Shown: positions 9,797 to 17,528, counted from the first letter of the stretch. The stretch is DNA of 64,000 nt from Bacteroidaceae bacterium (GCA_016291905.1 JAEEZS010000031.1:62001-126000); one strand, 5' to 3'. Translations and numbers: made by a program. The notes: generated by a model not told the origin, from the letters alone.

Positions 9797-9830
9797 ATTG
9801 CACAAAGATAAGCATTTTTTCGTAACTTTG
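9797..9830 (+). promoter_or_regulatory. Putative promoter for the DUF2461 gene
   Basis: A -7 box TAACTTTG (9823-9830) is preceded by ATTG (9797-9800), 22 bp upstream. This is close to the Bacteroidota pattern TTTG-N19-21-TAnnTTTG. It would give a leader of about 130 bp containing the two short-word arrays at 9859-9963. A reverse-strand -7 box for the GH2 gene overlaps it at 9803-9810. Confidence 0.4.
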
Positions 9831-9858
9831 CACACAAAAGAAGAAAAAACGACAACAA

Positions 9859-9914
9859 GTCAACGAGTCAACAAGTCAACGAGTCGACAAGTCACAAGTA
9901 ACAAGTCAACGAGT
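9859..9914. repeat. GTCAACRA octamer tandem array
   Basis: About seven 8-bp units alternate between GTCAACGA and GTCAACAA, with a few degenerate copies. The same octamer is found inside the E2 gene (34220-34327) and, on the minus strand, inside the MATE gene (12468-12626). Confidence 0.75.
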
Positions 9915-9917
9915 ATT

Positions 9918-9963
9918 CAAATGCAAAGCTATTTTTCTTAACTCTTAATTCTTAATTCTTAAC
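9918..9963. repeat. TCTTAAY heptamer array with GCAAAGC core
   Basis: The core CAAATGCAAAGCTATTTT is followed by four heptamers (TCTTAAC, TCTTAAT, TCTTAAT, TCTTAAC) at 9936-9963. The array ends 7 bp before the DUF2461 start codon. The reverse complement of the same composite is seen at 13258-13305. Confidence 0.7.
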
Positions 9964-9970
9964 TAATTAT

Positions 9971-10660
9971 ATGGACTCCATCATCCGCTTCCTTCGCGAC
10001 TTGCGCGACAACAACAACCGCCCCTGGTTCATGGCACATAAGGACGAGTACCTCCGCTGCCAGCAGCGTTTCGAGACCCTTACGGCCCGCCTCATCGAAG
10101 GCGTTGCGGCGTTCGACGACACCGTGCGCGGTCTCCAGCCCAAGGACTGCACCTACCGCATCTATCGCGACGTCCGTTTCAGCGCCGACAAGAGTCCCTA
10201 CAAGACCTACATGGGTTGTTACATCTGCCCGGGCGGCAAGAAGTCCGGCTACGTGGGCTATTACTTTCATATCGGCACAGGCGGTGCGGATGCCGACGGT
10301 TATCCCACGGCCCACCTGCTGGCTGTAGGCGACTATTGCTACGAGCCCAAGGTGCTGCAAATCTTGCGCGAGGATATCGCAGGAGGCGATGGGGACTTCG
10401 ACGACATCGTCCGAAACCAATGTTCGCCCCTTTTCTGGCTCGACCAGACGGGCGCCCTCAAGCGCAACCCCAAGGGCTTCCCGCCCGACGCCCCCTATTC
10501 CGAATACCTGCGCCTCAAGACCTTCTGCCTCTGCTACGAACCCGACGACGCCTTCATCACCTCGCCCGACGTGGCCGACCGTGTTGTCGCCCTCTTCCGC
10601 ACCACGCTCCCCTTCACCCGCTACATCAACCGTGCCATCGACTACTCGCGCTCCGTCTGA
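9971..10660 (+). CDS. DUF2461 (TIGR02453) family protein
   Basis: This 229-residue cytoplasmic protein starts MDSIIRFLRDLRDNNNRPWF and contains FSADKSPYKTYMGCYI and the tail TTLPFTRYINRAID. These features match the DUF2461/TIGR02453 family, which is widespread in bacteria and has no established biochemical role. The length is normal. It stands alone between the minus-strand GH2 gene and the small acidic gene, with its own putative promoter at 9797-9830 and a terminator at 10668-10705, so it is probably monocistronic. Confidence 0.8.
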   Translation: MDSIIRFLRDLRDNNNRPWFMAHKDEYLRCQQRFETLTARLIEGVAAFDDTVRGLQPKDCTYRIYRDVRFSADKSPYKTYMGCYICPGGKKSGYVGYYFHIGTGGADADGYPTAHLLAVGDYCYEPKVLQILREDIAGGDGDFDDIVRNQCSPLFWLDQTGALKRNPKGFPPDAPYSEYLRLKTFCLCYEPDDAFITSPDVADRVVALFRTTLPFTRYINRAIDYSRSV

Positions 10661-10667
10661 TAGCCCG

Positions 10668-10705
10668 TCCGTCGGCTGCTTTTTACGACGGAGAAATTCT
10701 TTTTC
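10668..10705 (+). terminator. Intrinsic terminator after the DUF2461 gene
   Basis: The 7-bp stem TCCGTCG (10668-10674) pairs with CGACGGA (10686-10692). It is followed by GAAATTCTTTTT, and it starts 8 bp after the stop codon. Confidence 0.6.
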
Positions 10706-10785
10706 GCGCGTTAATATAATCGCCGGGTGGTTCACATTCCCGTACATTTGAAATAAAATATGTTAAACGTAAAATTATTCCTCTT

Positions 10786-10821
10786 TTTGTTTTTTCGTAT
10801 GAAATAACATCCCTACCTTTG
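10786..10821 (+). promoter_or_regulatory. Putative promoter for the small acidic gene
   Basis: The -7 box TACCTTTG lies at 10814-10821 and TTTG at 10786-10789. The spacing of 24 bp is longer than usual, so the -33 element is uncertain. The -7 box is 55 bp before the start codon. Confidence 0.35.
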
Positions 10822-10876
10822 TGGAAGAAAAACGTAATCCAGTTCACTTAAATGTTTAACTTAAAACAATTTTACC

Positions 10877-11059
10877 ATGGGACTTTTAGATCAGTTACTC
10901 GGAGAGGAAGGAAAAAAGAGCAAGAAGCAAAACCCGTTTAGCGTATGGGACGACTATCATCGCAACGCTTCGATGGACCGCGACAAGTACGGCTACAATC
11001 TCGACGATGACTATCGTAGTGTTTTCGACAACATGACAGATTCGGACTACGACGATTAA
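10877..11059 (+). CDS. Small acidic protein of unknown function
   Basis: This 60-residue protein starts MGLLDQLLGEEGKKSKKQNP. It has a basic patch (residues 13-18) and then a strongly acidic, Tyr- and Asp-rich tail ending TDSDYDD. There is no signal peptide or membrane segment. I do not recognise a family. Three points argue that it is a real gene: a plausible -7 box upstream (10814-10821), a strong terminator beginning 9 bp after the stop (11068-11110), and a start context (ACAATTTTACC ATG) of the A/T-rich type usual here. It is separated from DUF2461 by that gene's terminator, so it is probably transcribed alone. The acidic tail could bind a basic partner or nucleic-acid-binding protein, but this is only inference. 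Confidence 0.6.
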   Translation: MGLLDQLLGEEGKKSKKQNPFSVWDDYHRNASMDRDKYGYNLDDDYRSVFDNMTDSDYDD

Positions 11060-11067
11060 CCTTGCGT

Positions 11068-11110
11068 CGGCGGAAAATCTTTTCAGACGGTTTTCCGCCG
11101 ATTTTGTTTG
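11068..11110 (+). terminator. Strong intrinsic terminator
   Basis: A 10-bp perfect stem, CGGCGGAAAA (11068-11077) with TTTTCCGCCG (11091-11100), is followed by ATTTTGTTT. It closes the small acidic gene. Confidence 0.75.
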
Positions 11111-11252
11111 CAAACCTATCCGTTTGAGGATAATATAGCAAGCAATTACAACAAATGGAGTGGCTGTTTCCGAAATGGGAATAGCCACTCAGCATATACA
11201 AAAAAGGCCTCGTAGAGGAGTAAGGACGTGAGAGAAAGAGAGTGATGCACGA

Positions 11253-11422
11253 GCGTTCCAATTCCAGTTATTCCAGTAAAAAATGAAGGTCAACACATCC
11301 TCAATACATCCCCTTTATAATATATAAATAATTGATATATAATAGTATATACGCATAATAATATATAAAAGGGGGAATTGGGTATACCCCAAAAACAACT
11401 GGAATAACTGGAATTGGAACGC
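11253..11422. repeat. Palindromic element with perfect 25-bp inverted ends
   Basis: The left end at 11253-11277 and the right end at 11398-11422 are perfect 25-bp inverted repeats containing iterated TTCCAGT/AATTCCA words. The ~120-bp centre is A/T-rich (TATATATA-like) and itself partly inverted (CCCCTTTATAA against TATATAAAAGGGG). The size and shape resemble a MITE, but no target-site duplication or encoded protein was seen. Confidence 0.65.
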
Positions 11423-11572
11423 CTGTCCACGATTGTTTTTATCTAAAAAGCAATCATACAACGATATACGACATTACAAAACCGATTGCTCCAGCTATAC
11501 TGAAACGCAAATGAGACAGAAAAAGTATCCAAATCCTGCCTTTTCAAGCCTCAAAATGCAGCAAAAACCGCT

Positions 11573-11597
11573 CGTTTCGAGGTTTTTCTTATTCCTA
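11573..11597. terminator. Bidirectional terminator-like hairpin
   Basis: The stem AAAAAC..CTCG pairs with CGAG..GTTTTT around a TTT loop. A-run and T-run flanks make it usable from either side, although no gene clearly ends into it. Confidence 0.4.
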
Positions 11598-11819
11598 GCG
11601 AGCATTTCAGCGTTTCGGAATTACAGTACTCTTACCCCAGTTTGAAGGATATTTGTGGCAAAATGTCACACGTTATTGCCGATTCGGGCATGGGAAAGGA
11701 GCAGTTGATGCTGTAAACGATTTTCATCATACGTTACGCCCGCAGCCCCTTGGGCTGTGCGCTCAGCCCAAGCATCTGATGGAATAGCCCAAGCAAATAA
11801 AAAAGGGTGCGGGGCACTA

Positions 11820-13253
11820 TTAGGCAAATGCTTTTTCCCTGGTGCCTGGCCAGGCGAAGGTGAGCCAAAGGACGCGGACAAGAAGATGGACGAAATAGGC
11901 GACGTAGATGGCCTGAATACCCCAGAGGGGCTGGAGGGCGATGCAAGCGAGGAGGAAGCCCACGGCTGCGCCTATCATGGAATCGCGCAGGGCGCGGGCG
12001 GCTGTAGCTCCTACGAAGATGCCGTCCCACAGGAAGGCGAGGCAACTGACCATCGGCATGGCTATGAGCCAAGGCAGGAAGGGATGGGAGTCGGCTATGA
12101 CGCTGGCATCGGAGGTCATGAGCCGTACTGCGCCCTCGCCCGTCAAGGCATAGAGGAGGGTGAAGGCTATGCCGATAACCAGCGTCCAGAAGAAGAGGAT
12201 GCGCATGGCGCCACGTAGGCTGTGTGCATCGCGTGCGCCGATGAAACGCCCTGTCAGGGCCTCGGCAGCATAAGCAAAGCCGTCGATGAAGTAGCTGAAG
12301 AGCATGAACAGCTTCATCATGATGGAGCCGACGGCAAGCGGCCCGTCGCCATACTTCGACGTCAGCGATGTGAAGCCTACATACACCACCATGAAGCAAA
12401 GGGCGCGGATGAAGAGGTTGCCGTTGAGGACGAACAGCCTGCGGATCTTCTGCCAGCGAAGAGCAGACGAGAGAAATTGAAAGTTGAAGGCTGCGATTGA
12501 GCGAGAGCAGAATGGAGCTGGCTCCGATTCTGCCGAGCGTGAGCAGGCTCGACCGAAGGTCAAGATTGAAGATTGAAGATTATGACTTGCCTGCTCGTTG
12601 ACTTGTTGTCTTGTTGACCTGTTGACCCTCCTGAAAAGTAGGATAGCTGCGACGAGAAGGCCGGTGTATTGCCCGATGAGCGTGCCCCACGCCACGCCGA
12701 TAGCGCCGAGGGGCGTCCACACGGCAAGGGCAAAGCTGGCTGCCATGTTGACAACATTGACGACGATGTCGCAAATCATGGCCGACACCGTGTCCTGCAT
12801 GCCGATGAACCAGCCTTTGAACGCCATGAGTGAGAGCGTCGCTGGGGCTGCCCAGATGCGGATGAAGAAATACTTGCGGGCAAAGACGGCTACTTCAGGA
12901 GAGCAAGGGATGAGCGCCATAGCCACTTGCAGGAACACCCATTGCAACGCCCAGATGAGCAACGTGGCACCCACGGCTATGGAGAGGCTCTGCATCAGAA
13001 TCTCCACCGCCCCCGCGAAGTCGCGCCGGCCAAACGCCTGCGCCGTCATGCCGCCTGTGCCGATGCGCAGGAAGCCGAAGTTCCAGTAAAGCAGGTCGAA
13101 CAGCATGGCCCCAATGGCTATGCCGCCGATAGCGGATGCATCGGAGATATGTCCTGCTATAGCAATATCCACCATGCCCACGAGGGGCACGGTGATATTT
13201 GCCAGAATGCTGGGCACAGCCAGCCGCAGGACTTCCTTATGAAGGGACTTCAT
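11820..13253 (-). CDS. MATE family efflux transporter with inserted loop
   Basis: This 477-residue inner-membrane protein has the MATE pattern: an N-terminal helix with PSILANITVPLVGMVDIAIAGH, then GTGGMTAQAFGR, and repeats of the same motifs in the second half (FIDGFAYAAEALTGRFIGARD). The family usually has about 440-450 residues and 12 helices. The excess lies in about residues 210-262, in the loop between the two halves. The DNA there (12468-12626) is made of GTCAACAR octamers and a CTTCAAT-type heptamer array plus an inverted GC-rich stretch, read in frame. MATE proteins export drugs or metabolites by H+ or Na+ antiport; the substrate is unknown. The upstream phosphatase gene is on the same strand, separated by a 120-bp repeat-filled gap. 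Confidence 0.82.
   Translation of the reverse strand: MKSLHKEVLRLAVPSILANITVPLVGMVDIAIAGHISDASAIGGIAIGAMLFDLLYWNFGFLRIGTGGMTAQAFGRRDFAGAVEILMQSLSIAVGATLLIWALQWVFLQVAMALIPCSPEVAVFARKYFFIRIWAAPATLSLMAFKGWFIGMQDTVSAMICDIVVNVVNMAASFALAVWTPLGAIGVAWGTLIGQYTGLLVAAILLFRRVNRSTRQQVNEQASHNLQSSILTFGRACSRSAESEPAPFCSRSIAAFNFQFLSSALRWQKIRRLFVLNGNLFIRALCFMVVYVGFTSLTSKYGDGPLAVGSIMMKLFMLFSYFIDGFAYAAEALTGRFIGARDAHSLRGAMRILFFWTLVIGIAFTLLYALTGEGAVRLMTSDASVIADSHPFLPWLIAMPMVSCLAFLWDGIFVGATAARALRDSMIGAAVGFLLACIALQPLWGIQAIYVAYFVHLLVRVLWLTFAWPGTREKAFA
12468..12626. repeat. Short-word arrays inserted in the MATE coding sequence
   Basis: On the minus strand, GGTCAACA-type octamers (about 12590-12626) are followed by two or three CTTCAAT heptamers and then a stretch with inverted GCTCG/CGAGC-like words. 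The ~50 encoded residues (Gln, Asn, Ser and Arg rich) do not look like MATE sequence, but the frame stays open. Confidence 0.65.
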
Positions 13254-13257
13254 GCTA

Positions 13258-13357
13258 ATTAAGAGTTAAGAATTAAGAGTTAAGAAAAAAAGCCTTGCAT
13301 TTGGTCTCCCTCGACATGAAAACTATCTTTCTTAACTCTTAACTCTTAATTCTTAAC
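13258..13357. repeat. Inverted pair of RTTAAGA heptamer arrays
   Basis: Four units (ATTAAGA, GTTAAGA, ATTAAGA, GTTAAGA) at 13258-13285 are inverted relative to four TCTTAAY units at 13330-13357. The 44-bp loop includes AGCCTTGCATTTGG. The pair could form a long hairpin between the phosphatase and MATE genes. Confidence 0.75.
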
Positions 13358-13373
13358 TCAATAGATAACCATC

Positions 13374-14774
13374 TTAATACTGCTTCACCTTGTAGCCAGC
13401 GGCCTTGGCAATCTTCTTGGGGATGTCGGTGTTGTCAATCTGGCCGGTGAACTGCTCGGCTCCTGCGCCGATGGCGAAAACGGGGACGTAGATGCCCGAG
13501 TGGCTGCCGACGGGCCAAATAATCTTGGCGCAGCGAGCCATCACCTTCACGGCAAGGTCGGAGAGCGGCTCGTCGCGGTAGTAGAGGCTCTCGGCCATCT
13601 TCACCTTCTCGTTGGTCTGGAACGAGTGGTACCACTCGTCGTAGAGCGCCATCTCGTCGTCGTGCGAAATCTTAACCTCGCGCCAGAAGCCGAAGTTCTC
13701 GGTGAGGGCAGCCTTCACGTCGGCCCACTCCACCTTGTCCTTCTTGTCGTGGCGCAGCTGGTTGAGCACCTCCGAGAAGCCGTGCTTGCTGACCTTCTGG
13801 TACTGGAGGACGCCGGTGTTGATGCTGTAGCTGCCGCCGGTGAGGGCGAGGCCGCCGGTCTCGTGGTCGGCGGTAATGACGATGAGCGTCTCCTTCGGGT
13901 GCTTCTTGTAGAACTCGTAGGCTACCTTGACGGCATCGTCCATAGCGATAACGTCGCCGAAGCAAGCAGCGGCGTCGTTAGCATGCCCGCCGTAGTCGAT
14001 CTTACCGCCTTCGCACATCAGGAAGAAGCCCTTCTTGTTCTTCGAGAGCTGCTCGATGGCTGCGGTGACAATCTGGTCGAGACGGAGGTCGTCGTCCTTG
14101 GCATCGATGGCGTAGGGGATGTTGTCGCCGCGTCCCTCCTTCTGCAGCAGGATGATGGGCTTGCCGCAGTTCTTTTTGGCCTGATATTCGTCGTAGCCGC
14201 GGACAATCTGGTAGCCGGCTTTCTCGGCCAGCTCGTAGTGCGAGGGCTCGTCGTCGCGGGTGGGCTTGATGAAGTCGCCGCCGGCGAAGAAGTCAAAGCC
14301 GCTCTCGGTGAGCTGCACGCCCAGCTCGTAATAGTCGTTGCGCGAGGGGCGGTAGCCATAGAACGAAGCAGGCGTGGCGTGATTGACGCCTACGCTGGTG
14401 GTGATGCCTACGCTCTTGCCTGCAGCCTTGGCCCAATTTGCAACCGTATAAAGGCGCGTTTCCCCGTCGGGCAGCAGACCCACTACACCATTATTAATCT
14501 TGCAGCCTGATGCCAAAGCGGTACCGGCTGCGCTGGAGTCGGTCACATCGGAACTGGCAGAATAGGACGTGGCGTAGGCTGTAAAGGGGAACGTGGCGAA
14601 GCAGAGCGGCGTGATGCCGAGCTCGCCCTTCTTCTGACTGAGATAATACTGGGTGCCGAGGACCTCAGCAGGGCCCATGCCGTCACCAATGAAATAGAAC
14701 ACGTACTTTGCCTGTCCGGCAAACATCACAACAGAGAGCATCAAGCTCACCAACACTACGGAAAGTCGTTTCAT
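13374..14774 (-). CDS. Alkaline phosphatase (PhoA superfamily)
   Basis: This 466-residue protein has a signal peptide (SVVLVSLMLSVVMFAGQA). The alkaline phosphatase core is complete: metal-binding FIGDGMGP near the N-terminus, the nucleophile serine in DVTDSSAAGTALASG, EGGKIDYGGHAND in the centre, TADHETGG, and a late histidine in GSHSGIYVPVFA. It is expected to release phosphate from monoesters in the periplasm using two Zn and one Mg ion. The length is normal. It lies 38 bp downstream of argC on the same strand. No phosphate-responsive (Pho box) site was recognised. Confidence 0.9.
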   Translation of the reverse strand: MKRLSVVLVSLMLSVVMFAGQAKYVFYFIGDGMGPAEVLGTQYYLSQKKGELGITPLCFATFPFTAYATSYSASSDVTDSSAAGTALASGCKINNGVVGLLPDGETRLYTVANWAKAAGKSVGITTSVGVNHATPASFYGYRPSRNDYYELGVQLTESGFDFFAGGDFIKPTRDDEPSHYELAEKAGYQIVRGYDEYQAKKNCGKPIILLQKEGRGDNIPYAIDAKDDDLRLDQIVTAAIEQLSKNKKGFFLMCEGGKIDYGGHANDAAACFGDVIAMDDAVKVAYEFYKKHPKETLIVITADHETGGLALTGGSYSINTGVLQYQKVSKHGFSEVLNQLRHDKKDKVEWADVKAALTENFGFWREVKISHDDEMALYDEWYHSFQTNEKVKMAESLYYRDEPLSDLAVKVMARCAKIIWPVGSHSGIYVPVFAIGAGAEQFTGQIDNTDIPKKIAKAAGYKVKQY

Positions 14775-14812
14775 TGTCGCTTATTTTTATTATTATCAAT
14801 TATCAATTTGTT

Positions 14813-15775
14813 TTAGTAGGCCGTTGATTTCAGGTTGAGCCCGACAGTCTCCTCAAGGTTGAAGAGCAGGTTCATGTTGTGTACCGCCTGCCCGCTGGCG
14901 CCCTTCAGCAGATTGTCGATGCAGGTGGTGATGAGCAGGTTGTCGTCCTGCTTATCCAAGTGGATGAAGCAGCGGTTGGTGTGCACCACCTGCTTCAGAT
15001 CAATGGGCTTGCGCGAGAGGTAGGTGAACGAGTCCTCCTCGTAGTAGGTCTCGTAGAGGTCTTCCAGCGTGCCAAGCGAGACGCTGTTCTTCAGCATGAT
15101 GGTGGTGAAGATGCCGCGTGTGAAGTTGCCATGACAAGGCACGAAGTGTATGGAGGCGTTGAAGCTGGTCTGCTGCTGACGCAGGGCTGCCTCAATCTCG
15201 GGCAGGTGCTGGTGGACGAAGGGTTTATAGACGCTGACGTTGTCGCTACGCCAGTTGAAGCTGGTGAGCGTGGTTGACTGTTCACCCGTGCCCGTGCTGC
15301 CGATAATCGACATAACAGCTATATCGCCGCTCAGCATCAGGTTGCGTCCCAAGGGGAGCAGGCCCAGCAGGATGCCTGTGGCAAAGTTGCCCGGATTGGC
15401 TACGAAGCGCGCCTGGCAGATGGCTCGACGGTTCAGTTCCGGCAGGCCATAGACGAAAGGAGGCTCGTCGATGCGGTAAGCCCGGCTCATGTCGACGACT
15501 TTCAGCCCCTCGGGCAACGTGTGGGTGCGGAAGAACTCGCGGCTCCCCTCCCAATCGGTGCAAAGAAACAGCATGTCAAGCTTATCCAGCGACTCCTCAT
15601 ATGTAAAGCAGAGGTCCGTCTCGTCGTAGAGCCCGCGATGCACCTCGTCGATGCGATGTCCCACAAAGGCAGCCGACGTCACAAACCGCAGGTCCACGTC
15701 GGGATGGTTAAGCAACAGGCGTATCAATTCTCCGCCCGTAAACCCGGCGCCTTCAATGATTCCAGTTTTTATCAT
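14813..15775 (-). CDS. argC: ArgC-like N-acyl-glutamyl-phosphate reductase lacking the catalytic Cys
   Basis: This 320-residue protein is clearly of the Bacteroidota ArgC family: nucleotide-binding GAGFTGGELIRLLLNHP at residues 9-25, GSTGTG at 159-164, SVYKPFVHQHLPEIEAAL at 181-198 and RGIFTTIML later. The normal active-site motif NPGC(F/Y)(A/P)T reads NPGNFAT at residues 127-133: Asn130 replaces the Cys that forms the thioester intermediate. The codon (15386-15388 reverse) is AAC, two base changes from a Cys codon, so a single sequencing error is unlikely. The general-base histidine region is kept. It is co-oriented 20 bp downstream of argR. ArgG, normally nearby in Bacteroides, is absent here. 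It may be an inactive homologue or a binding protein; a second, intact argC could exist elsewhere. Confidence 0.8.
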   Translation of the reverse strand: MIKTGIIEGAGFTGGELIRLLLNHPDVDLRFVTSAAFVGHRIDEVHRGLYDETDLCFTYEESLDKLDMLFLCTDWEGSREFFRTHTLPEGLKVVDMSRAYRIDEPPFVYGLPELNRRAICQARFVANPGNFATGILLGLLPLGRNLMLSGDIAVMSIIGSTGTGEQSTTLTSFNWRSDNVSVYKPFVHQHLPEIEAALRQQQTSFNASIHFVPCHGNFTRGIFTTIMLKNSVSLGTLEDLYETYYEEDSFTYLSRKPIDLKQVVHTNRCFIHLDKQDDNLLITTCIDNLLKGASGQAVHNMNLLFNLEETVGLNLKSTAY

Positions 15776-15795
15776 AGGATGGTGATTAACGTTAA

Positions 15796-16275
15796 CTAAG
15801 CATTCTTCACTTGCAGGAAGGTTGACAGCTCGCGCTGCACTTCGTCGCGGCTGACGCCTTCGGCAAGAATGACGAGCACGGTGTCGTCGCCCCCGACGGT
15901 AGCGATGACGGAGCGCATGCGACGCTCGTCAATCTCGTAGGCGATGCCGCTGGCATAGCCCGGGCGCGTCTTGATGACAGCCATGTTGCCTGAGAACTGC
16001 AGGCTGACGTAGCCGCTGTGCATCTGTTTCTCGTAGGCGGCCTTGGCTTGGTAGATGCGCTCGTAGAGCGAGTCGGTAGGCAGCACGTAGGCATGCCCTC
16101 CGTCGCCCGTAGGCGCCTTGGCTACATTCATCTGCTTCAGGTCGCGCGAAAGCGTAGCCTGCGTCACATCAAAGCCCGATTCTCTCAACTTCACCAACAG
16201 TTCTTCCTGGCTGGAAATGACGTTGTTCTGCACTATCATGCGGATGGCATGAAGGCGGTTTGTCTTGTTTTTCAT
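15796..16275 (-). CDS. argR: Arginine repressor ArgR
   Basis: This 159-residue protein has an N-terminal winged helix (RLHAIRMIVQNNVISSQEELLVKLRESGFDVTQATLSRDLKQMNVAK, residues 7-53) and a C-terminal arginine-binding hexamerisation domain with VIATVGGDDTVLVILAEG. It regulates arginine biosynthesis and catabolism genes in response to L-arginine. It is the first gene of the argR-argC pair (20-bp gap). The 116 bp upstream are A/T-rich and include TGAATAAATGCA-like half-sites, which might be autoregulatory ARG boxes, but the match is too weak to call. Confidence 0.88.
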   Translation of the reverse strand: MKNKTNRLHAIRMIVQNNVISSQEELLVKLRESGFDVTQATLSRDLKQMNVAKAPTGDGGHAYVLPTDSLYERIYQAKAAYEKQMHSGYVSLQFSGNMAVIKTRPGYASGIAYEIDERRMRSVIATVGGDDTVLVILAEGVSRDEVQRELSTFLQVKNA

Positions 16276-16391
16276 ATGGGAGACTTTTACATTTTGGCTG
16301 CGAAGATAATGAAAAATCTGAATAAATGCAAAAGTTTTACAAAAAATATGCGCAGATTTTTGAAAAAACTATTTCCCCCTCCCCTGAAAAA

Positions 16392-17528
16392 TCATGGGAC
16401 CAACGAAATGCCACCCATGGAAACGGTCAGACCATATAGCCATCCATCCGGACTGACATGCGAAACGAGACGCGTAGCGCTAAGACGGAGGCAAACGGTG
16501 TTTTCTGAGTATTTACATTCCTCAGGGTACATAGTTAACACTCGTCGGGTTTTATATTCGATTTGCAGACCCGCGGACGGCCCGAAGCCGGAAATGCGAC
16601 CATAGTCTATAGTTGTGTCTTTATAGGAGGATTTGTCTCTTGGTCCAATGCTAGTGTAGGAAGCGCCTGCGTAAGGGGTGACGCGGAGGTAGTCTGTATC
16701 TACCAATCCGTATCCGTAGTAAAGCCCATAATTGTTAAAGCCGAGGCCTTGCTTGGGCACCCAGCCGCTATCGGGGAACGCTCCGCGTGCTCTGGCGAAA
16801 AGGGATGTATAGCCTTCGATGCCTAACAAATGCCTTCGAAACCATTTTTCAAACGTAAGGCCAATGCCAACAAAAGGTGTCGTGTATTGTCTTATAGTAG
16901 GAGAGGGGATGACGAAGATTGTATGAAACGCCATCTGGCTTACTGATTTCCAACGGCTGACATCGGGAAATGTAGAACGTGGGCTGTCCAGTTCCCCAAT
17001 GACACGTTGCGTCAACTGCTCAAACTTGGCTATGCTGTCGGCTTCGGCGCCATAGGAGCAGACGCTATCAAGGACATGATAGGACGCAAGGGCAAAGGGA
17101 GCCCATGCATCCCAAGCTTCACGTATTTCCTCCCGGCTGTTTCCTGCAAGATACAAGCTGTCCAGCGTAAGCTGGTGCATACGCCGCATCATTTCCACAT
17201 AATCAAATCGCAGTTGATTATAGCGCAATTCCTTGTCGGTATTACTGCCATTGCGTACCCACGATTCGTTTTTATACAGATGGGTTCGGGTGGTAAGATG
17301 AAATACACGAAGATTGCCTTTCATCAGGGTGTCAACTTTGTTGCGGATGCCCCAGGACAAATAGGAATCCCTGTCGACGTCGGAAAACATCGGCAACACC
17401 AAGAATTCGTTCCAAGTGAGAGGGCCTTCATCCCAATAGCGCTTTTCCGCCAAGTCGGGGGCTTCTTGGCAAATTGCTGGAGCAACAACGCCTAGCAGGA
17501 CAATCAGCAACATCAACGTTCGTTTCAT
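16392..17528 (-). CDS. Secreted protein of unknown function, possible outer-membrane barrel
   Basis: I chose the ATG at 17526-17528 because it starts a clean signal peptide (MKRTLMLLIVLLGVVAPAICQ), giving 378 residues; an in-frame ATG 69 bp further upstream lacks one. The first half is mixed, with charged helices (YVEMMRRMHQLTLDSLYLAG). The second half has alternating aromatic strands (FVGIGLTFEKWFRRH, NNYGLYYGYGLVDTDYLRVTPYAGASY) like an outer-membrane or beta-sandwich domain. I do not recognise a family. Base composition is visibly more A/T-rich than the argR-argC genes downstream. It is transcribed away from the rhamnose genes. No function can be given. Confidence 0.65.
   Translation of the reverse strand: MKRTLMLLIVLLGVVAPAICQEAPDLAEKRYWDEGPLTWNEFLVLPMFSDVDRDSYLSWGIRNKVDTLMKGNLRVFHLTTRTHLYKNESWVRNGSNTDKELRYNQLRFDYVEMMRRMHQLTLDSLYLAGNSREEIREAWDAWAPFALASYHVLDSVCSYGAEADSIAKFEQLTQRVIGELDSPRSTFPDVSRWKSVSQMAFHTIFVIPSPTIRQYTTPFVGIGLTFEKWFRRHLLGIEGYTSLFARARGAFPDSGWVPKQGLGFNNYGLYYGYGLVDTDYLRVTPYAGASYTSIGPRDKSSYKDTTIDYGRISGFGPSAGLQIEYKTRRVLTMYPEECKYSENTVCLRLSATRLVSHVSPDGWLYGLTVSMGGISLVP

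Larger units (their letters stand above)
11111..11819. other. Gene-free region with hairpins and a palindromic element
   Basis: About 700 bp between the terminator at 11.1 kb and the MATE stop codon hold no convincing gene. Seen are: a 14-bp hairpin (11158-11171 with 11177-11190), the palindromic element at 11253-11422, an A-rich/T-rich hairpin with a CTCG-TTT-CGAG stem (11573-11597), and a stem CTTGGGCT/AGCCCAAG (11749-11772). A short weak stem (GTGC-CCC-GCAC, reverse strand, near 11805-11815) before a T-run could end MATE transcription. Confidence 0.6.

Noticed and set aside
7658-9811. Long open frame (717 codons) on the plus strand opposite the GH2 gene
   Set aside because: The protein has no recognisable motif, and it is the complement of a gene with a full GH2 domain series. 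Long antisense frames are common in G/C-rich codon patterns.
9859-9963. Possible CRISPR array
   Set aside because: Units are only 7-8 bp and directly adjacent, with no spacers, and no cas gene is present.
13500-14510. 336-codon plus-strand frame opposite the alkaline phosphatase gene
   Set aside because: It is Val/Leu/Ala-rich shadow sequence with no domain, while the minus strand encodes a complete phosphatase.
16276-16391. ARG-box-like half-sites upstream of argR
   Set aside because: Only one half of the consensus is recognisable in A/T-rich DNA, which is not enough to support an operator.
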